From NCBI GenBank assembly GCA_910583605.1, contig CAJTXN010000001.1, positions 186,001 through 250,000 of the forward strand: a stretch of DNA of 64,000 nucleotides. Reading direction: 5' to 3'. Positions within the stretch are counted from its first letter, which is position 1, and each line of letters begins with the position of its first letter. Of this stretch, positions 24,844-33,963 are shown piece by piece. This DNA is from an uncultured Lachnospiraceae bacterium. GTDB taxonomy: Bacteria; Bacillota; Clostridia; Lachnospirales; Lachnospiraceae. A program made the translations under genes and the position numbers. The notes beneath the pieces are model-generated. The model did not search any database, was not told where the DNA came from, and worked only from the letters and a program-made list of their open reading frames with translations.

Positions 24844-25170
24844 TTAATCCAGTTCGTCTTCACTTACGATTTCGTCATATTCCTGTGCATCCAGCATTTC
24901 ATCAAAAGCGTCGGCAACTGCCTCATATTCGTCATCATCCTGTATATTGTCCAGAGACGGTTCCCCTTCCGGTGTTTCCAGATAACGGTATAAGTAAACT
25001 TCCCCTTCTTCAGCGGCGGTTCCCTCCAATGGGAGAAGGGCGATATAATCTTTGTCATCCACAGGGAAAATGGTCAGTACGGCACATTCAATTGTAGTAC
25101 CATCGTCTAATTCCAGTGTTACGGTTGCTTCTTCTTCATTGTCCAAATTCTGATTTTCAATATCACTCAT
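24844..25170 (-). CDS. DUF1292 domain protein
   Basis: 108 residues, strongly acidic. The segment VTLELDDGTTIECAVLTIFPVDDKDYIALLPL followed by VYLYRYLE is the typical DUF1292 pattern found across Firmicutes, often near yrrK/yrzL. The C-terminal ~45 residues are Asp/Glu-rich. No biochemical function is established for the family. GAGG lies about 8 bases before the ATG at 25170. It is convergent with the lipoprotein gene, 54 bases away. Confidence 0.9.
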   Translation of the reverse strand: MSDIENQNLDNEEEATVTLELDDGTTIECAVLTIFPVDDKDYIALLPLEGTAAEEGEVYLYRYLETPEGEPSLDNIQDDDEYEAVADAFDEMLDAQEYDEIVSEDELD

Positions 25171-25290
25171 TGCATTACCTCATTTCATTTATCTTCAATT
25201 TATCAATCTCCATTTATAACAACAATTTCATTTCCGTGTTGTTACAAACGATAGGTATACTCTAACAGAATATATGTGGAAAAGCAAGCA

Positions 25291-25323
25291 AAAAAATAGC
25301 AACCACCACAGTTGCTATTTTTT
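25291..25323. terminator. Symmetrical terminator hairpin
   Basis: AAAAAATAGCAAC and GTTGCTATTTTTT form a 13-bp stem around CACCACA, with A/T runs on both sides. It lies between the DUF1292 start and a short peptide ORF. No adjacent intact gene ends here, so it may be a relic of the decayed region. Confidence 0.7.
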
Positions 25324-25334
25324 AAGAGGAAGTT

Positions 25335-25391
25335 ATGAAAAGAAAATTTATCAAAGTTATCATCGCTTTCGCTTTGATGTTTATAGTATAG
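25335..25391 (+). CDS. 18-residue hydrophobic peptide ORF (signal-peptide relic or leader)
   Basis: AGAGGA sits 5 bases before ATG 25335, and the frame MKRKFIKVIIAFALMFIV ends in TAG. It has the form of a signal-peptide n- and h-region without a mature part. It may be the truncated start of a lost exported protein, or a small membrane peptide. Nothing coding follows before the birA promoter at 25482. Apart from the terminator at 25291 and this ORF, 25171-25481 holds nothing recognised. Confidence 0.3.
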   Translation: MKRKFIKVIIAFALMFIV

Positions 25392-25481
25392 TGGGAAAAT
25401 GTGTCCATTTCGTGTTTTTAATATGAAATAAAAATGATTAAAATATCAAAAAAACATAAACATATTAAATTCTGAAAAATT

Positions 25482-25510
25482 TTGCAAATAGAGGTATGTT
25501 GTGATAGAAT
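25482..25510 (+). promoter_or_regulatory. Promoter of birA-amylase operon
   Basis: TTGCAA (25482-25487), a 17-bp spacer and TAGAAT (25505-25510), about 65 bp before birA. Confidence 0.7.
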
Positions 25511-25577
25511 ACAAGACATGATATACGTTTTTACGGACATCCGTCTGTTGGAACGGATGGTCAGGAAGGAGGCTTCT

Positions 25578-26597
25578 ATGAGTGTTAAAACGGAAGTACT
25601 GGAGTTGTTTGAAAATAACAGAGGAATCCATTTGTCAGGTGTGGAGATTGCAGGAAAACTGAACGTCAGCCGGAATGCGGTCTGGAAAGCGGTGAAATCC
25701 CTTCAGGCAGAAGGTTATGATATAGAAGGAGTGAATAATAAGGGGTATTGTATGAAAAGCAGCAATGATGTATTATCTGCTCAGGGGATAGAAAAATATC
25801 TGGATGAAGTCATGGCAGTTCAGACAGATATTGAGGTGTATAAAACAGTGGATTCCACTAATACCAGATTAAAAGAACTGGCAGTTCAGGGGGAACCGGA
25901 GTGGAAAATTATTCTTGCTGAACAGCAGACCGAGGGAAAAGGACGTATGAACCGTGCGTTTTACTCACCGGCAGGAGCAGGAATCTATATGAGCATACTG
26001 TTCCGGCCAAAATTCAGTGCGTCGGAATCCCTGTTTATAACCACTATGGCGGCTGTGGCCGTAGCAAAGGCAATCGAATCGGTGTTACATATCCGGCCGG
26101 CAATAAAATGGGTCAATGATATTTTCTGTGAAGGAAAAAAAGTCTGTGGAATTTTAACGGAAGCCGCCGTTAATGTTGAAAGCGGATATTTGGATTATGC
26201 CGTTCTCGGTATTGGAGTTAATGTAAAGAAACCGGAGGGGAATTTTCCGAAGTCGCTGAAAAATATTGCGATTTCCCTTGCAGATACAAAACAGGAAAAT
26301 GAGGAATGGCCGGCGCAGGATGATATCCGATGTCGTCTGGCTGCAGAAATTATTAATAATATAGGAATGTATTATAGCGATATGGGAAACCATTCTTTTA
26401 TGAAAGAATATGTGGAGTATTCTTTTTTAATCGGTAAATCCGTAGTAATCGTGGGAAAAGAATCCGAAGAATTACTGGTCAAAGGAATTGATGAACATGC
26501 AGGTCTGATTGTACAGCATAAAGACGGAAGCATTGAAACATTATCTTCCGGTGAAGTATCGGTAAAACCTCTGCAACAGGAGGCAGAAAAGAGGTAA
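25578..26597 (+). CDS. birA: Bifunctional biotin repressor / biotin-[acetyl-CoA-carboxylase] ligase
   Basis: 339 residues. An N-terminal winged helix-turn-helix (about 1-60; GVEIAGKLNVSRNAVWKAVK, GYDIEGVNNKGYCM) precedes the ligase domain. The latter shows STNTRLKEL, the adenylate loop EGKGRMNRAFYSP (in place of GRGRRGR), KWVNDIFCEGKKVCGIL and GIGVNV. A C-terminal SH3-like cap ends the protein. It charges biotin-dependent carboxylases and probably represses biotin uptake or synthesis genes. The ATG at 25578 has AGGAAGGAGG with a 6-base spacer; the longer frame from 25482 overlaps the promoter. The alpha-amylase gene follows after four bases. Confidence 0.96.
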   Translation: MSVKTEVLELFENNRGIHLSGVEIAGKLNVSRNAVWKAVKSLQAEGYDIEGVNNKGYCMKSSNDVLSAQGIEKYLDEVMAVQTDIEVYKTVDSTNTRLKELAVQGEPEWKIILAEQQTEGKGRMNRAFYSPAGAGIYMSILFRPKFSASESLFITTMAAVAVAKAIESVLHIRPAIKWVNDIFCEGKKVCGILTEAAVNVESGYLDYAVLGIGVNVKKPEGNFPKSLKNIAISLADTKQENEEWPAQDDIRCRLAAEIINNIGMYYSDMGNHSFMKEYVEYSFLIGKSVVIVGKESEELLVKGIDEHAGLIVQHKDGSIETLSSGEVSVKPLQQEAEKR

Positions 26598-26601
26598 TAT
26601 C

Positions 26602-28332
26602 ATGGATAACAGTAAAAAAAACAACGTAAGTGATGACTTATGTCTGAATAGAAATAAAACAATGATGCAGGATTTTGAATGGTATTTAAATCCGGACAAA
26701 CAGCATTGGAACCGGGTGGCTGCTGAGGCAAAGACTTTAAAAAACAGCGGAATCACGGCTGTATGGCTTCCGCCGGCCTATAAGGGTGCCAGCGGAGCCC
26801 AGGATGTGGGCTATGCCGTATATGATTTGTATGATTTAGGGGAATTTAACCAGAAAGGTACGGTTGAGACAAAATACGGCAGTAAGGATGAATATCTGGC
26901 TGCAGTTAAAGCATTGCAGGCCCAGGGGATTGAAGTTTTAGCCGATGTTGTGCTGGGACATAAAATGGGAGCAGACGAACAGGAGCGGATTTTTGCATAC
27001 GGGCAGGATGAGTTTGACAGAAACAGGGAAATTGCAGGAAAAAGAAAAATTACGGTCTGGACCAAGTTCACCTTTCCGGGCAGAAACGGAAAATATTCGG
27101 ATTTTAAATGGGACTGGACCAATTTTCATGGAACGGATTTCGATGCAAAAAGCCAGGAAAACGGAATCTACCGCTTTATCGGAAAGGAATGGGACAGTGA
27201 AGTAGACGGGGAATTCGGTAACTATGATTATCTCATGGGTGTGGATCTGGATATGAGCGATGAAGAGGTAGTAGAGGAATTACAGCGATGGGGAGAATGG
27301 TATTTTGCATTTACCGGAGTGGACGGATTCCGTCTGGATGCCGTAAAACATATCGATTTCGGCTTTTATAAAAAATGGCTGACCAAACTGCGGGAGAAAT
27401 TTGATAAACCCATATTTGCAGTGGGAGAATACTGGAATGCGGAACTGGGAATACTGGAAAATTACATTCAAAAAACAGACGGTGTATTATCGCTGTTTGA
27501 TGTCCCACTGCATTTTAATATGTATCATGCTTCGGTCAGTAATGGATATTACGATATGCGCTATATTTTGAAGCGTACACTGCTGAGTTCCAGACCGGAG
27601 CTGGCAGTTACCTTTGTTGATAACCACGATACCCAGCCGGGACAGGCATTGGAATCTTATGTATTGGGCTGGTTCAAACTGCATGCATACTGTCTGATAT
27701 TGCTTCGGGAAGAGGGCTATCCCTGTGTATTTTACGGAGATTATTATGGAGTTCCCCATAACAGACTGGAACCCATAGCAGGTTTGAAGACACTGTTAGA
27801 ACTGCGCCGGGATGCAGCTTATGGGGTTCAGCATGATTATTTCAATCATCCCAAAATCATCGGATGGACCAGAGAAGGTCTGGATGAACTGGAGGGTTCC
27901 GGATTTGCGGTTATTATGACGGTGGAAAAAGGCGGAACCAAGCGTATGTATGTAGGAAGACATTTTGCAGGATGTGTATTTACGGATATACTGAACCATG
28001 TGAAAGAAACCATAAAAATAGATAAAAACGGTTATGGGGAATTTCTGGTAGAAGATGGAAGCGTATCGGTCTGGAAACCGAAAAAAGGTGAAAAATCCGG
28101 TAAAAGAGCTTTCATTGCAGAGGATAAAAGTCTTCTGAATAAAGAAAATGAATTCGGCAGATTTGAAAACGGAATATTCCGTGATAATATTGAGGTATCC
28201 GCTTATGCCGAAGTATCGGACGGTGTGGAGCCGAAGTTATTTTACGGAAGCAATTATACCCATATGCGGGACGAAGCGACAGAGAAAAAGAAGCCGGAAG
28301 AGGATGCTGAAAAAGAACCGGATAAGAAATAA
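26602..28332 (+). CDS. Cytoplasmic alpha-amylase, glycoside hydrolase family 13
   Basis: 576 residues without a signal peptide, so intracellular. Family motifs are complete: DVVLGHKMGADE (region I), GFRLDAVKHI with the nucleophile Asp (II), AVGEYWN with the acid/base Glu (III) and FVDNHDTQP (IV). The substrate would be maltodextrins or glycogen (alpha-1,4 glucan). Compared with the ~490-residue bacterial relatives it carries an extra ~90 C-terminal residues ending in a charged KKPEEDAEKEPDKK tail, whose role is unknown. AAGAGG lies before the ATG. It is cotranscribed with birA; no functional link is obvious. Confidence 0.94.
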   Translation: MDNSKKNNVSDDLCLNRNKTMMQDFEWYLNPDKQHWNRVAAEAKTLKNSGITAVWLPPAYKGASGAQDVGYAVYDLYDLGEFNQKGTVETKYGSKDEYLAAVKALQAQGIEVLADVVLGHKMGADEQERIFAYGQDEFDRNREIAGKRKITVWTKFTFPGRNGKYSDFKWDWTNFHGTDFDAKSQENGIYRFIGKEWDSEVDGEFGNYDYLMGVDLDMSDEEVVEELQRWGEWYFAFTGVDGFRLDAVKHIDFGFYKKWLTKLREKFDKPIFAVGEYWNAELGILENYIQKTDGVLSLFDVPLHFNMYHASVSNGYYDMRYILKRTLLSSRPELAVTFVDNHDTQPGQALESYVLGWFKLHAYCLILLREEGYPCVFYGDYYGVPHNRLEPIAGLKTLLELRRDAAYGVQHDYFNHPKIIGWTREGLDELEGSGFAVIMTVEKGGTKRMYVGRHFAGCVFTDILNHVKETIKIDKNGYGEFLVEDGSVSVWKPKKGEKSGKRAFIAEDKSLLNKENEFGRFENGIFRDNIEVSAYAEVSDGVEPKLFYGSNYTHMRDEATEKKKPEEDAEKEPDKK

Positions 28333-28354
28333 TGATATTTACTCTAAATATTTC

Positions 28355-28382
28355 TTGTAATTGTCTGTAAATATGCTATAAT
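28355..28382 (+). promoter_or_regulatory. Promoter of the polyamine operon
   Basis: TTGTAA (28355-28360), a 16-bp spacer and a perfect TATAAT (28377-28382). The start site should be near 28389, leaving a ~160-nt leader before speD. Confidence 0.7.
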
Positions 28383-28402
28383 AAGCACAGTTTGAACTTT
28401 TT

Positions 28403-28503
28403 TATATTACCGCTATACCAGTCATATAGTAATATACGATATAGTAGATACAATTGTTGAAAACTCAAGAGTATATTCAAACCTGGATATATTCCTGAGT
28501 TTT
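28403..28503 (+). promoter_or_regulatory. Two-hairpin 5' leader of speD (candidate regulatory RNA)
   Basis: Hairpin 1 (28403-28436): TATATTA and CTATA pair with TATAG and TAATATA around CCAGTCA, with a CCG bulge. Hairpin 2 (28460-28503): AAAACTCA plus GAGTATAT pair with ATATATTC plus TGAGTTTT, 16 bp with one A/C mismatch and one G-U, ending in TTTTATTG. Hairpin 2 is terminator-like. Both lie in the transcript between promoter and speD. A polyamine- or SAM-responsive switch is a reasonable guess; no known riboswitch consensus was recognised. Confidence 0.55.
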
Positions 28504-28549
28504 ATTGTATATACGAAAAAATGCATATCAGGAGGTATTGGAAAAAGAA

Positions 28550-29407
28550 ATGGATGGAAAGTTAAAATTATATGGTTTTAATAATCTTACAAAGTCATTG
28601 AGTTTTAACATATATGATGTTTGTTATGCAAAAACAGCGAGAGAGCAGAAAGACTATATCGCTTATATTGATGAACAATATAATTCAGAACGATTGACGA
28701 AAATATTGTATCATATGACAGAGATGATCGGCGCCAATGTTTTGAATGTTTCAAAACAGGATTATGAACCACAGGGCGCCAGTGTAACTTTCCTGATCGC
28801 AGAAGGCAATATGGTGCCTTCCGGTTTTACCAGTGCCAGAGAAGCGGCAGTCAGTTATGATGAAGCCATGTCTGTCCATTCGGATATGCCGGTTTCCAAA
28901 AACAGTATTCAGTCTTTAAAAACAGATACGGTAGTAGGTCATCTGGATAAAAGCCATATTACGGTACACACCTATCCGGAATATCATCCGGATAACAGTA
29001 TTGCAACCTTCCGGGTGGATATTGATGCGGCTACCTGCGGAGAAATAACCCCGTTAAATACCCTAGATTATCTGATTGGGAACTTTGATTCGGATATTAT
29101 TACAATGGATTACAGGGTGCGGGGATTTACCAGAGATATCGACGGAAAAAAATTATATATGGATCACAAGATTACTTCCATTCAGGATTATATCAATAAA
29201 GAAACTTTAAAGAAATATGATGCCATTGATATCAATTTGTATCAGGCAAATCTGTTTCACACGAAAATGCTGATTAAGGAAATGGATTTACAGAACTATT
29301 TGTTTAATACGGATATATATGAGATACCGCCCAAAACACGGTTGGAGATCAGCAATAATCTCCGGCGGGAAATGATTGAAATTTTCAGCGGCACCAATAT
29401 ATTCTGA
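28550..29407 (+). CDS. speD: S-adenosylmethionine decarboxylase proenzyme (E. coli type)
   Basis: 285 residues. It closely follows the enterobacterial class 1A SpeD: LKLYGFNNLTKSLSFNIYDV at the start, LDKSHITVHTYPE at the processing site, and DYRVRGFTRDI later. Cleavage before the Ser of KSH creates the pyruvoyl cofactor, giving beta and alpha chains. The product, decarboxylated SAM, is the aminopropyl donor for SpeE. The start at 28550 matches the family N-terminus; AGGAGG lies 14 bases before it, slightly long, and an in-frame TTG at 28538 lies too close. First gene of the operon, 25 bases ahead of speA. Confidence 0.96.
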   Translation: MDGKLKLYGFNNLTKSLSFNIYDVCYAKTAREQKDYIAYIDEQYNSERLTKILYHMTEMIGANVLNVSKQDYEPQGASVTFLIAEGNMVPSGFTSAREAAVSYDEAMSVHSDMPVSKNSIQSLKTDTVVGHLDKSHITVHTYPEYHPDNSIATFRVDIDAATCGEITPLNTLDYLIGNFDSDIITMDYRVRGFTRDIDGKKLYMDHKITSIQDYINKETLKKYDAIDINLYQANLFHTKMLIKEMDLQNYLFNTDIYEIPPKTRLEISNNLRREMIEIFSGTNIF

Positions 29408-29432
29408 ACAATTACCGGAGGTTGAATTTACC

Positions 29433-30911
29433 ATGAACAGACTTTCACAGGAAAATACACCGATACTGGAAGCATTAAAACAATTAAAAAGTATGCGTGT
29501 GGTACCTTTTGATGTTCCGGGTCATAAAAGAGGAAAAGGAAATCGTCTGCTGACGGAATTTCTTGGTGAGAAATGTATGTCGGTAGATGTGAATTCCATG
29601 AAACCGCTGGATAATCTTTGCCATCCGGTATCCGTGATCAGGGATGCAGAAGAACTGGCGGCGGATGCGTTTGGTGCCGGACATGCCTTTTTTATGGTAG
29701 GTGGAACCACCAGTGCGGTGCAGAGCATGGTTTTAACCGCCTGTAAACGGGGGGATAAGATCATTATGCCCAGAAACGTGCACAGAAGCGCCATTAACGT
29801 ATTAATTTTATGCGGCGCCATTCCGGTATATATTAATCCTCAGACCAATGACAGACTGGGTATCGCCCTCGGAATGAAAGTGGAAGATGTAAAAAAAGCC
29901 ATTCTGGAACATCCGGATGCCAAAGCCATTCTGATTAACAATCCCACATATTACGGAATCTGTTCCAACCTTCGGGAGATAACAAAACTGGCCCATGCCC
30001 ACGGGATGATGGTATTAGTGGATGAGGCCCATGGGACCCACTTTTATTTTGGGAAACATATGCCGGTATCAGCCATGGCAGCAGGAGCCGATATGGCAGC
30101 AGTCAGCATGCATAAATCCGGCGGTTCCCTGACCCAGAGTTCCTTCCTGCTGGCAGGAAAACATGTAAACGCCGGGTATGTCCGGCAGATGATCAATCTG
30201 ACCCAGACCACAAGCGGTTCCTATCTGCTGATGTCCAGTCTGGATGTTTCCAGAAGGAATCTGGCCATCCATGGAGAAGAAATCTTTGAAAAGGTTAAAA
30301 ATCTGGTTTCCTATGCCAGAGATGAGATTAATAAAATCGGGGATTATTATGCATATTCCAAAGAACTGGTGGACGGAGATGCGATTTTTGATTTTGACGT
30401 GACCAAATTATCCATCCATACATTGGATGTGGGACTGGCAGGAATTGAAGTGTATGATATCTTAAGAGATGATTATGACATTCAGGCAGAATTCGGTGAT
30501 TTCGGAAATCTTCTGGCCTATGTTTCCGTAGGGGACCGGCCAAGGGATATTGAGCGGCTGGTCAGCGCGCTGTCGGAGATAAGGAGACGGTTTAAAAAAG
30601 ATAAAGAAGGAATGTTGGATACGGAATATATTTCTCCCAAAGTAATTGATACTCCTCAGAATGCCTTTTATTCCGAAAAGGAACAATTACCGTTGCGGGA
30701 ATGTGCCGGACGGGTATGCAGTGAATTTGTAATGTGCTATCCGCCGGGAATTCCCATACTGGCGCCGGGAGAACTGATCACACCGGAGATCATAGAATAC
30801 ATAGAGTATGCTGCAGATAAGGGCTGTTCCCTGACCGGACCGGAGGACATGCATACAAAAAAATTAAATGTAATAAAAAATAAGGAGAGCTGCAATGGAT
30901 TTTTGGTTTAA
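29433..30911 (+). CDS. speA: Orn/Lys/Arg decarboxylase, probably arginine decarboxylase
   Basis: 492 residues, PLP-dependent fold I, shorter form without the wing domain. The PLP-lysine site is SMHKSGGSLTQSS; VDEAHGTHF supplies the cofactor Asp and His, and FDVPGHKRGKG is the family N-terminal box. Such short decarboxylases act on arginine or lysine; arginine is favoured here because an agmatinase is three genes downstream. GGAGG lies 11 bases before ATG 29433; the frame upstream of it runs into speD. Its last 17 bases overlap speE. Confidence 0.92.
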   Translation: MNRLSQENTPILEALKQLKSMRVVPFDVPGHKRGKGNRLLTEFLGEKCMSVDVNSMKPLDNLCHPVSVIRDAEELAADAFGAGHAFFMVGGTTSAVQSMVLTACKRGDKIIMPRNVHRSAINVLILCGAIPVYINPQTNDRLGIALGMKVEDVKKAILEHPDAKAILINNPTYYGICSNLREITKLAHAHGMMVLVDEAHGTHFYFGKHMPVSAMAAGADMAAVSMHKSGGSLTQSSFLLAGKHVNAGYVRQMINLTQTTSGSYLLMSSLDVSRRNLAIHGEEIFEKVKNLVSYARDEINKIGDYYAYSKELVDGDAIFDFDVTKLSIHTLDVGLAGIEVYDILRDDYDIQAEFGDFGNLLAYVSVGDRPRDIERLVSALSEIRRRFKKDKEGMLDTEYISPKVIDTPQNAFYSEKEQLPLRECAGRVCSEFVMCYPPGIPILAPGELITPEIIEYIEYAADKGCSLTGPEDMHTKKLNVIKNKESCNGFLV

Positions 30912-31752
30912 GGAAAAACATACGAAGAATGTGGAACTTGCCATTCGTGTGGACCGGCAGCTATATTCGGGACAGTCGGAGTTTCAGAGAATTGATATTT
31001 TTGACAGTGTGGAATTCGGACGTTTTCTTACACTGGACGGATATATGATGCTGACGGAAAAAGATGAATTTATTTATCATGAAATGATCGTTCATGTGCC
31101 GATGGCGGTGATGCCCCGGGCCAGAAATATTCTGGTCATAGGAGGCGGAGACGGCGGTACGGTAAGGGAACTTACCAGATACGACGGAATTGAACATATT
31201 GATCTGGTGGAAATTGATGAGGAGGTCGTACAGGCATCCAGAGAATATCTGCCGTTTACGGCTTCAGCGTTAGATGATAAACGGGTCAGTATTTATTACG
31301 AGGATGGATTAAAATTTATCCGCTATCACGAAAATGAATATGACCTGATCATTGTGGATTCCACAGACCCTTTTGGACCGGGAGAAGGTTTGTTTACAAA
31401 AGAATTTTATGGCAACTGTTATAAGGCGTTAACAGAAAACGGTATAATGGTGAATCAGCATGAAAGTCCTTTTTATCCGGAAGATGCTTATGCCATGCAG
31501 CGGGCACACAAACGGATCGTGGAGTCATTTCCCATCAGTAAGGTATATCAGGCTCATATTCCAACCTATCCGTCCGGACACTGGCTGTTCGGATTTGCCT
31601 CTAAAACATACCATCCCGTCCGTGATTTAAACCAAAGACGCTGGGAAGATTTAAATATAAGAACAAAATATTATAATGTACCTCTTCATATCGGAGCATT
31701 CGCATTGCCAGGATATGTGGAAGATATGCTGAAAAATGTAGAACTACATTAG
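30895..31752 (+). CDS. speE: Polyamine aminopropyltransferase (spermidine synthase)
   Basis: 285 residues. The SAM-type fold shows LVIGGGDGGTVREL, the acidic VEIDEEVV, the second-substrate VDSTDPFGPGEGLFTKEFY and the HIPTYPSGHWLFGFAS end box. It transfers the aminopropyl group of decarboxylated SAM to a diamine. Putrescine is the default acceptor. Agmatine is an alternative, giving N1-aminopropylagmatine that an SpeB-like ureohydrolase would cleave to spermidine; gene order speD-speA-speE-speB fits both. AAGGAG precedes the ATG, and the start overlaps speA by 17 bases. Confidence 0.95.
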   Translation: MDFWFKEKHTKNVELAIRVDRQLYSGQSEFQRIDIFDSVEFGRFLTLDGYMMLTEKDEFIYHEMIVHVPMAVMPRARNILVIGGGDGGTVRELTRYDGIEHIDLVEIDEEVVQASREYLPFTASALDDKRVSIYYEDGLKFIRYHENEYDLIIVDSTDPFGPGEGLFTKEFYGNCYKALTENGIMVNQHESPFYPEDAYAMQRAHKRIVESFPISKVYQAHIPTYPSGHWLFGFASKTYHPVRDLNQRRWEDLNIRTKYYNVPLHIGAFALPGYVEDMLKNVELH

Positions 31753-31793
31753 CTTTTTTGCATATTGATTTCAGTCAGAAAGGATATGATAAA

Positions 31794-32654
31794 ATGAACA
31801 GGATCGGAATGTCCCGCAATATAGAAACTTTTTTAGGATGTGATAATGAATTTGAAGATTCCAAAATTGTGATTTTTGGTGCACCTTTTGATTCTACCAC
31901 ATCATACCGGCCGGGTGCCAGATTTGCAAGCAGAATCATGCGTGCAGAATCCTATGGATTGGAAACCTATAGTTTGTATCAGAAGAAAGATCTGGAAGAT
32001 ATCGGTGTATTTGATGCCGGTGACCTGGAATTGTGTTTTGGAGACACGAATCTTGCATTGAAAGATATTGAAGAAATGACCTCCGCCATACTGGACTTCG
32101 GGAAACTTCCGTTTATGATAGGCGGTGAGCATTTGGTAACTTTGGGAGCCGTCCGGGCTGTCAGCCGGAAATATGAAGACCTGCATATCCTGCATTTTGA
32201 TGCCCATGCAGATTTACGGGAGGAATATTTGGGAGCAACTCTGTCTCATGCTACCGTCATGCGCCGGATATGGGATATAGTTGGCGACGGAAAAATCTAT
32301 CAGTTTGGAATCCGCAGTGCAGACCGGAAAGAATATGAATGGGGCAAAGAACACGTTTCCACCCGGCTGTTTGGTTTTCAGGGATTGGAAGAGGTAATCG
32401 CCGGATTAGAGGGAAAACCGGTATACTTTACTCTGGATCTGGATATATTGGATACTTCCGTATTTCCGGGAACCGGTACACCGGAGGCCGGAGGCGTAAG
32501 TTTTCAGGAATTACTGGAGGCGGTCTTAAAAGTCAGCAGACTTAACATCGTGGGCTGTGATATCAATGAATTATCACCGCAGCTGGATGCCAGCGGTGCA
32601 TCCACGGCTGTGGCATTGAAAATATTAAGGGAAATGCTGCTTGCATTTTACTAA
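31794..32654 (+). CDS. speB: Agmatinase-family ureohydrolase
   Basis: 286 residues of the arginase/agmatinase fold. Manganese ligands appear in GGEHLVTLG, DAHADLREEYLG and TLDLDILDTSVFPGTGTPEAGG. The substrate is either agmatine (to putrescine and urea) or N1-aminopropylagmatine (to spermidine and urea). AGAAAGGA lies about 9 bases before the ATG at 31794; the longer frame from 31758 has no site. An 84-base gap with a small GGCGAT/ATCGCC hairpin (32691-32705) separates it from the next gene. Confidence 0.94.
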   Translation: MNRIGMSRNIETFLGCDNEFEDSKIVIFGAPFDSTTSYRPGARFASRIMRAESYGLETYSLYQKKDLEDIGVFDAGDLELCFGDTNLALKDIEEMTSAILDFGKLPFMIGGEHLVTLGAVRAVSRKYEDLHILHFDAHADLREEYLGATLSHATVMRRIWDIVGDGKIYQFGIRSADRKEYEWGKEHVSTRLFGFQGLEEVIAGLEGKPVYFTLDLDILDTSVFPGTGTPEAGGVSFQELLEAVLKVSRLNIVGCDINELSPQLDASGASTAVALKILREMLLAFY

Positions 32655-32738
32655 TACTTTATGGAGCGAAACATCAGACTTGTGACGATGGGCGATACAA
32701 TCGCCTGAAGATATTTATAGAAAGAAAGGAATAAAAAT

Positions 32739-33938
32739 ATGGGTAAAGCGTTGATCATCGGCTGCGGAGGTGTTGCCGGCGTAGCAATTCATAAATGTTG
32801 TCAGAACAGTGATGTATTTGAGGAAATCTGCATTGCCAGCCGAACAAAAAGCAAATGCGATGCATTGAAAGAGAAACTGAAAGGCAGTAAGACAAAGATA
32901 AAAACCGCAGAGGTAAATGCGGATAATGTGGAAGAACTGATCGCACTGATCAATGATTTTCAGCCGGATGTGGTGCTGAATCTGGCATTGCCGTATCAGG
33001 ATCTTACAATTATGGATGCCTGTCTTGCCACGAAAACAAATTATGTGGATACCGCCAATTATGAACCGCTGGATACGGCCAAGTTTGAATATAAATGGCA
33101 GTGGGCATACCGGGAAAAGTTTAAAGAAGCGGGAATTACCGCATTACTTGGAAGCGGATTTGACCCGGGGGTGACAGGGGTATTTTCGGCTTATGCCATG
33201 AAGCATTATTTTGATGAAATTCATTATATTGATATTCTGGACTGCAATGCAGGTGATCATGGCTATCCGTTCGCCACAAATTTTAATCCGGAAATCAATA
33301 TCCGGGAAGTTTCTGCCAATGGCAGCTATTGGGAGAACGGAACCTGGGTGGAAACCCGGCCGATGGAAATCAAACGGGTATATAATTTCCCGGAAATTGG
33401 TGAAAAGGATATGTATCTGCTGCACCATGAGGAACTGGAATCGTTGGGACTTAATATAAAGGGAATTAAAAGGATCCGGTTTTTTATGACGTTCGGACAA
33501 AGTTATCTGACCCATTTAAAATGTCTGGAGAATGTGGGAATGACTTCCATTGAGCCGATTGAATATGAAGGAAAACAGATTGTTCCGCTGCAATTTTTAA
33601 AGGCAGTATTACCGGACCCTGCCAGTCTTGGACCAAGAACCGTGGGAAAGACGAATATCGGCTGTATTTTCCGGGGAATCAAGGACGGAAAAGAAAAAAC
33701 ATATTATGTATATAATGTATGTGACCATCAGGAATGTTATAAAGAGGTAGGTTCACAGGCCATTTCTTATACAACCGGAGTTCCGGCCATGATAGGAGCC
33801 ATGATGCTGATGAAAGGTATCTGGAAAGGACCGGGTGTATTTAATATTGAAGAATTTGATCCGGATCCGTTTATGGATGCTCTGAATCAATGGGGTCTTC
33901 CATGGAAAGAATCCTTTGACCCGGAACTGGTAGAATAA
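32739..33938 (+). CDS. Carboxynorspermidine/carboxyspermidine dehydrogenase (saccharopine dehydrogenase family)
   Basis: 399 residues. The Rossmann motif ALIIGCGGVAGVAIHKC opens the protein, and LLGSGFDPGVTGVFSAYA and QSYLTHLKCLENVGMTS are family segments. CASDH condenses aspartate semialdehyde with putrescine (or diaminopropane) and reduces the imine with NADPH to carboxyspermidine (or carboxynorspermidine). It is followed by the matching decarboxylase after 25 bases, which is the strongest evidence for this role against saccharopine metabolism. AAAGGA precedes the ATG. Asd in the 10.6-kb region supplies the semialdehyde. Confidence 0.93.
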   Translation: MGKALIIGCGGVAGVAIHKCCQNSDVFEEICIASRTKSKCDALKEKLKGSKTKIKTAEVNADNVEELIALINDFQPDVVLNLALPYQDLTIMDACLATKTNYVDTANYEPLDTAKFEYKWQWAYREKFKEAGITALLGSGFDPGVTGVFSAYAMKHYFDEIHYIDILDCNAGDHGYPFATNFNPEINIREVSANGSYWENGTWVETRPMEIKRVYNFPEIGEKDMYLLHHEELESLGLNIKGIKRIRFFMTFGQSYLTHLKCLENVGMTSIEPIEYEGKQIVPLQFLKAVLPDPASLGPRTVGKTNIGCIFRGIKDGKEKTYYVYNVCDHQECYKEVGSQAISYTTGVPAMIGAMMLMKGIWKGPGVFNIEEFDPDPFMDALNQWGLPWKESFDPELVE

Positions 33939-33963
33939 AATTTAGCTGAGGAGAAGAGTTGAT

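Noticed and set aside
32739..33938. Saccharopine dehydrogenase of lysine metabolism
   Set aside because: Family fold is shared, but the directly following nspC and the polyamine operon context favour carboxyspermidine dehydrogenase.
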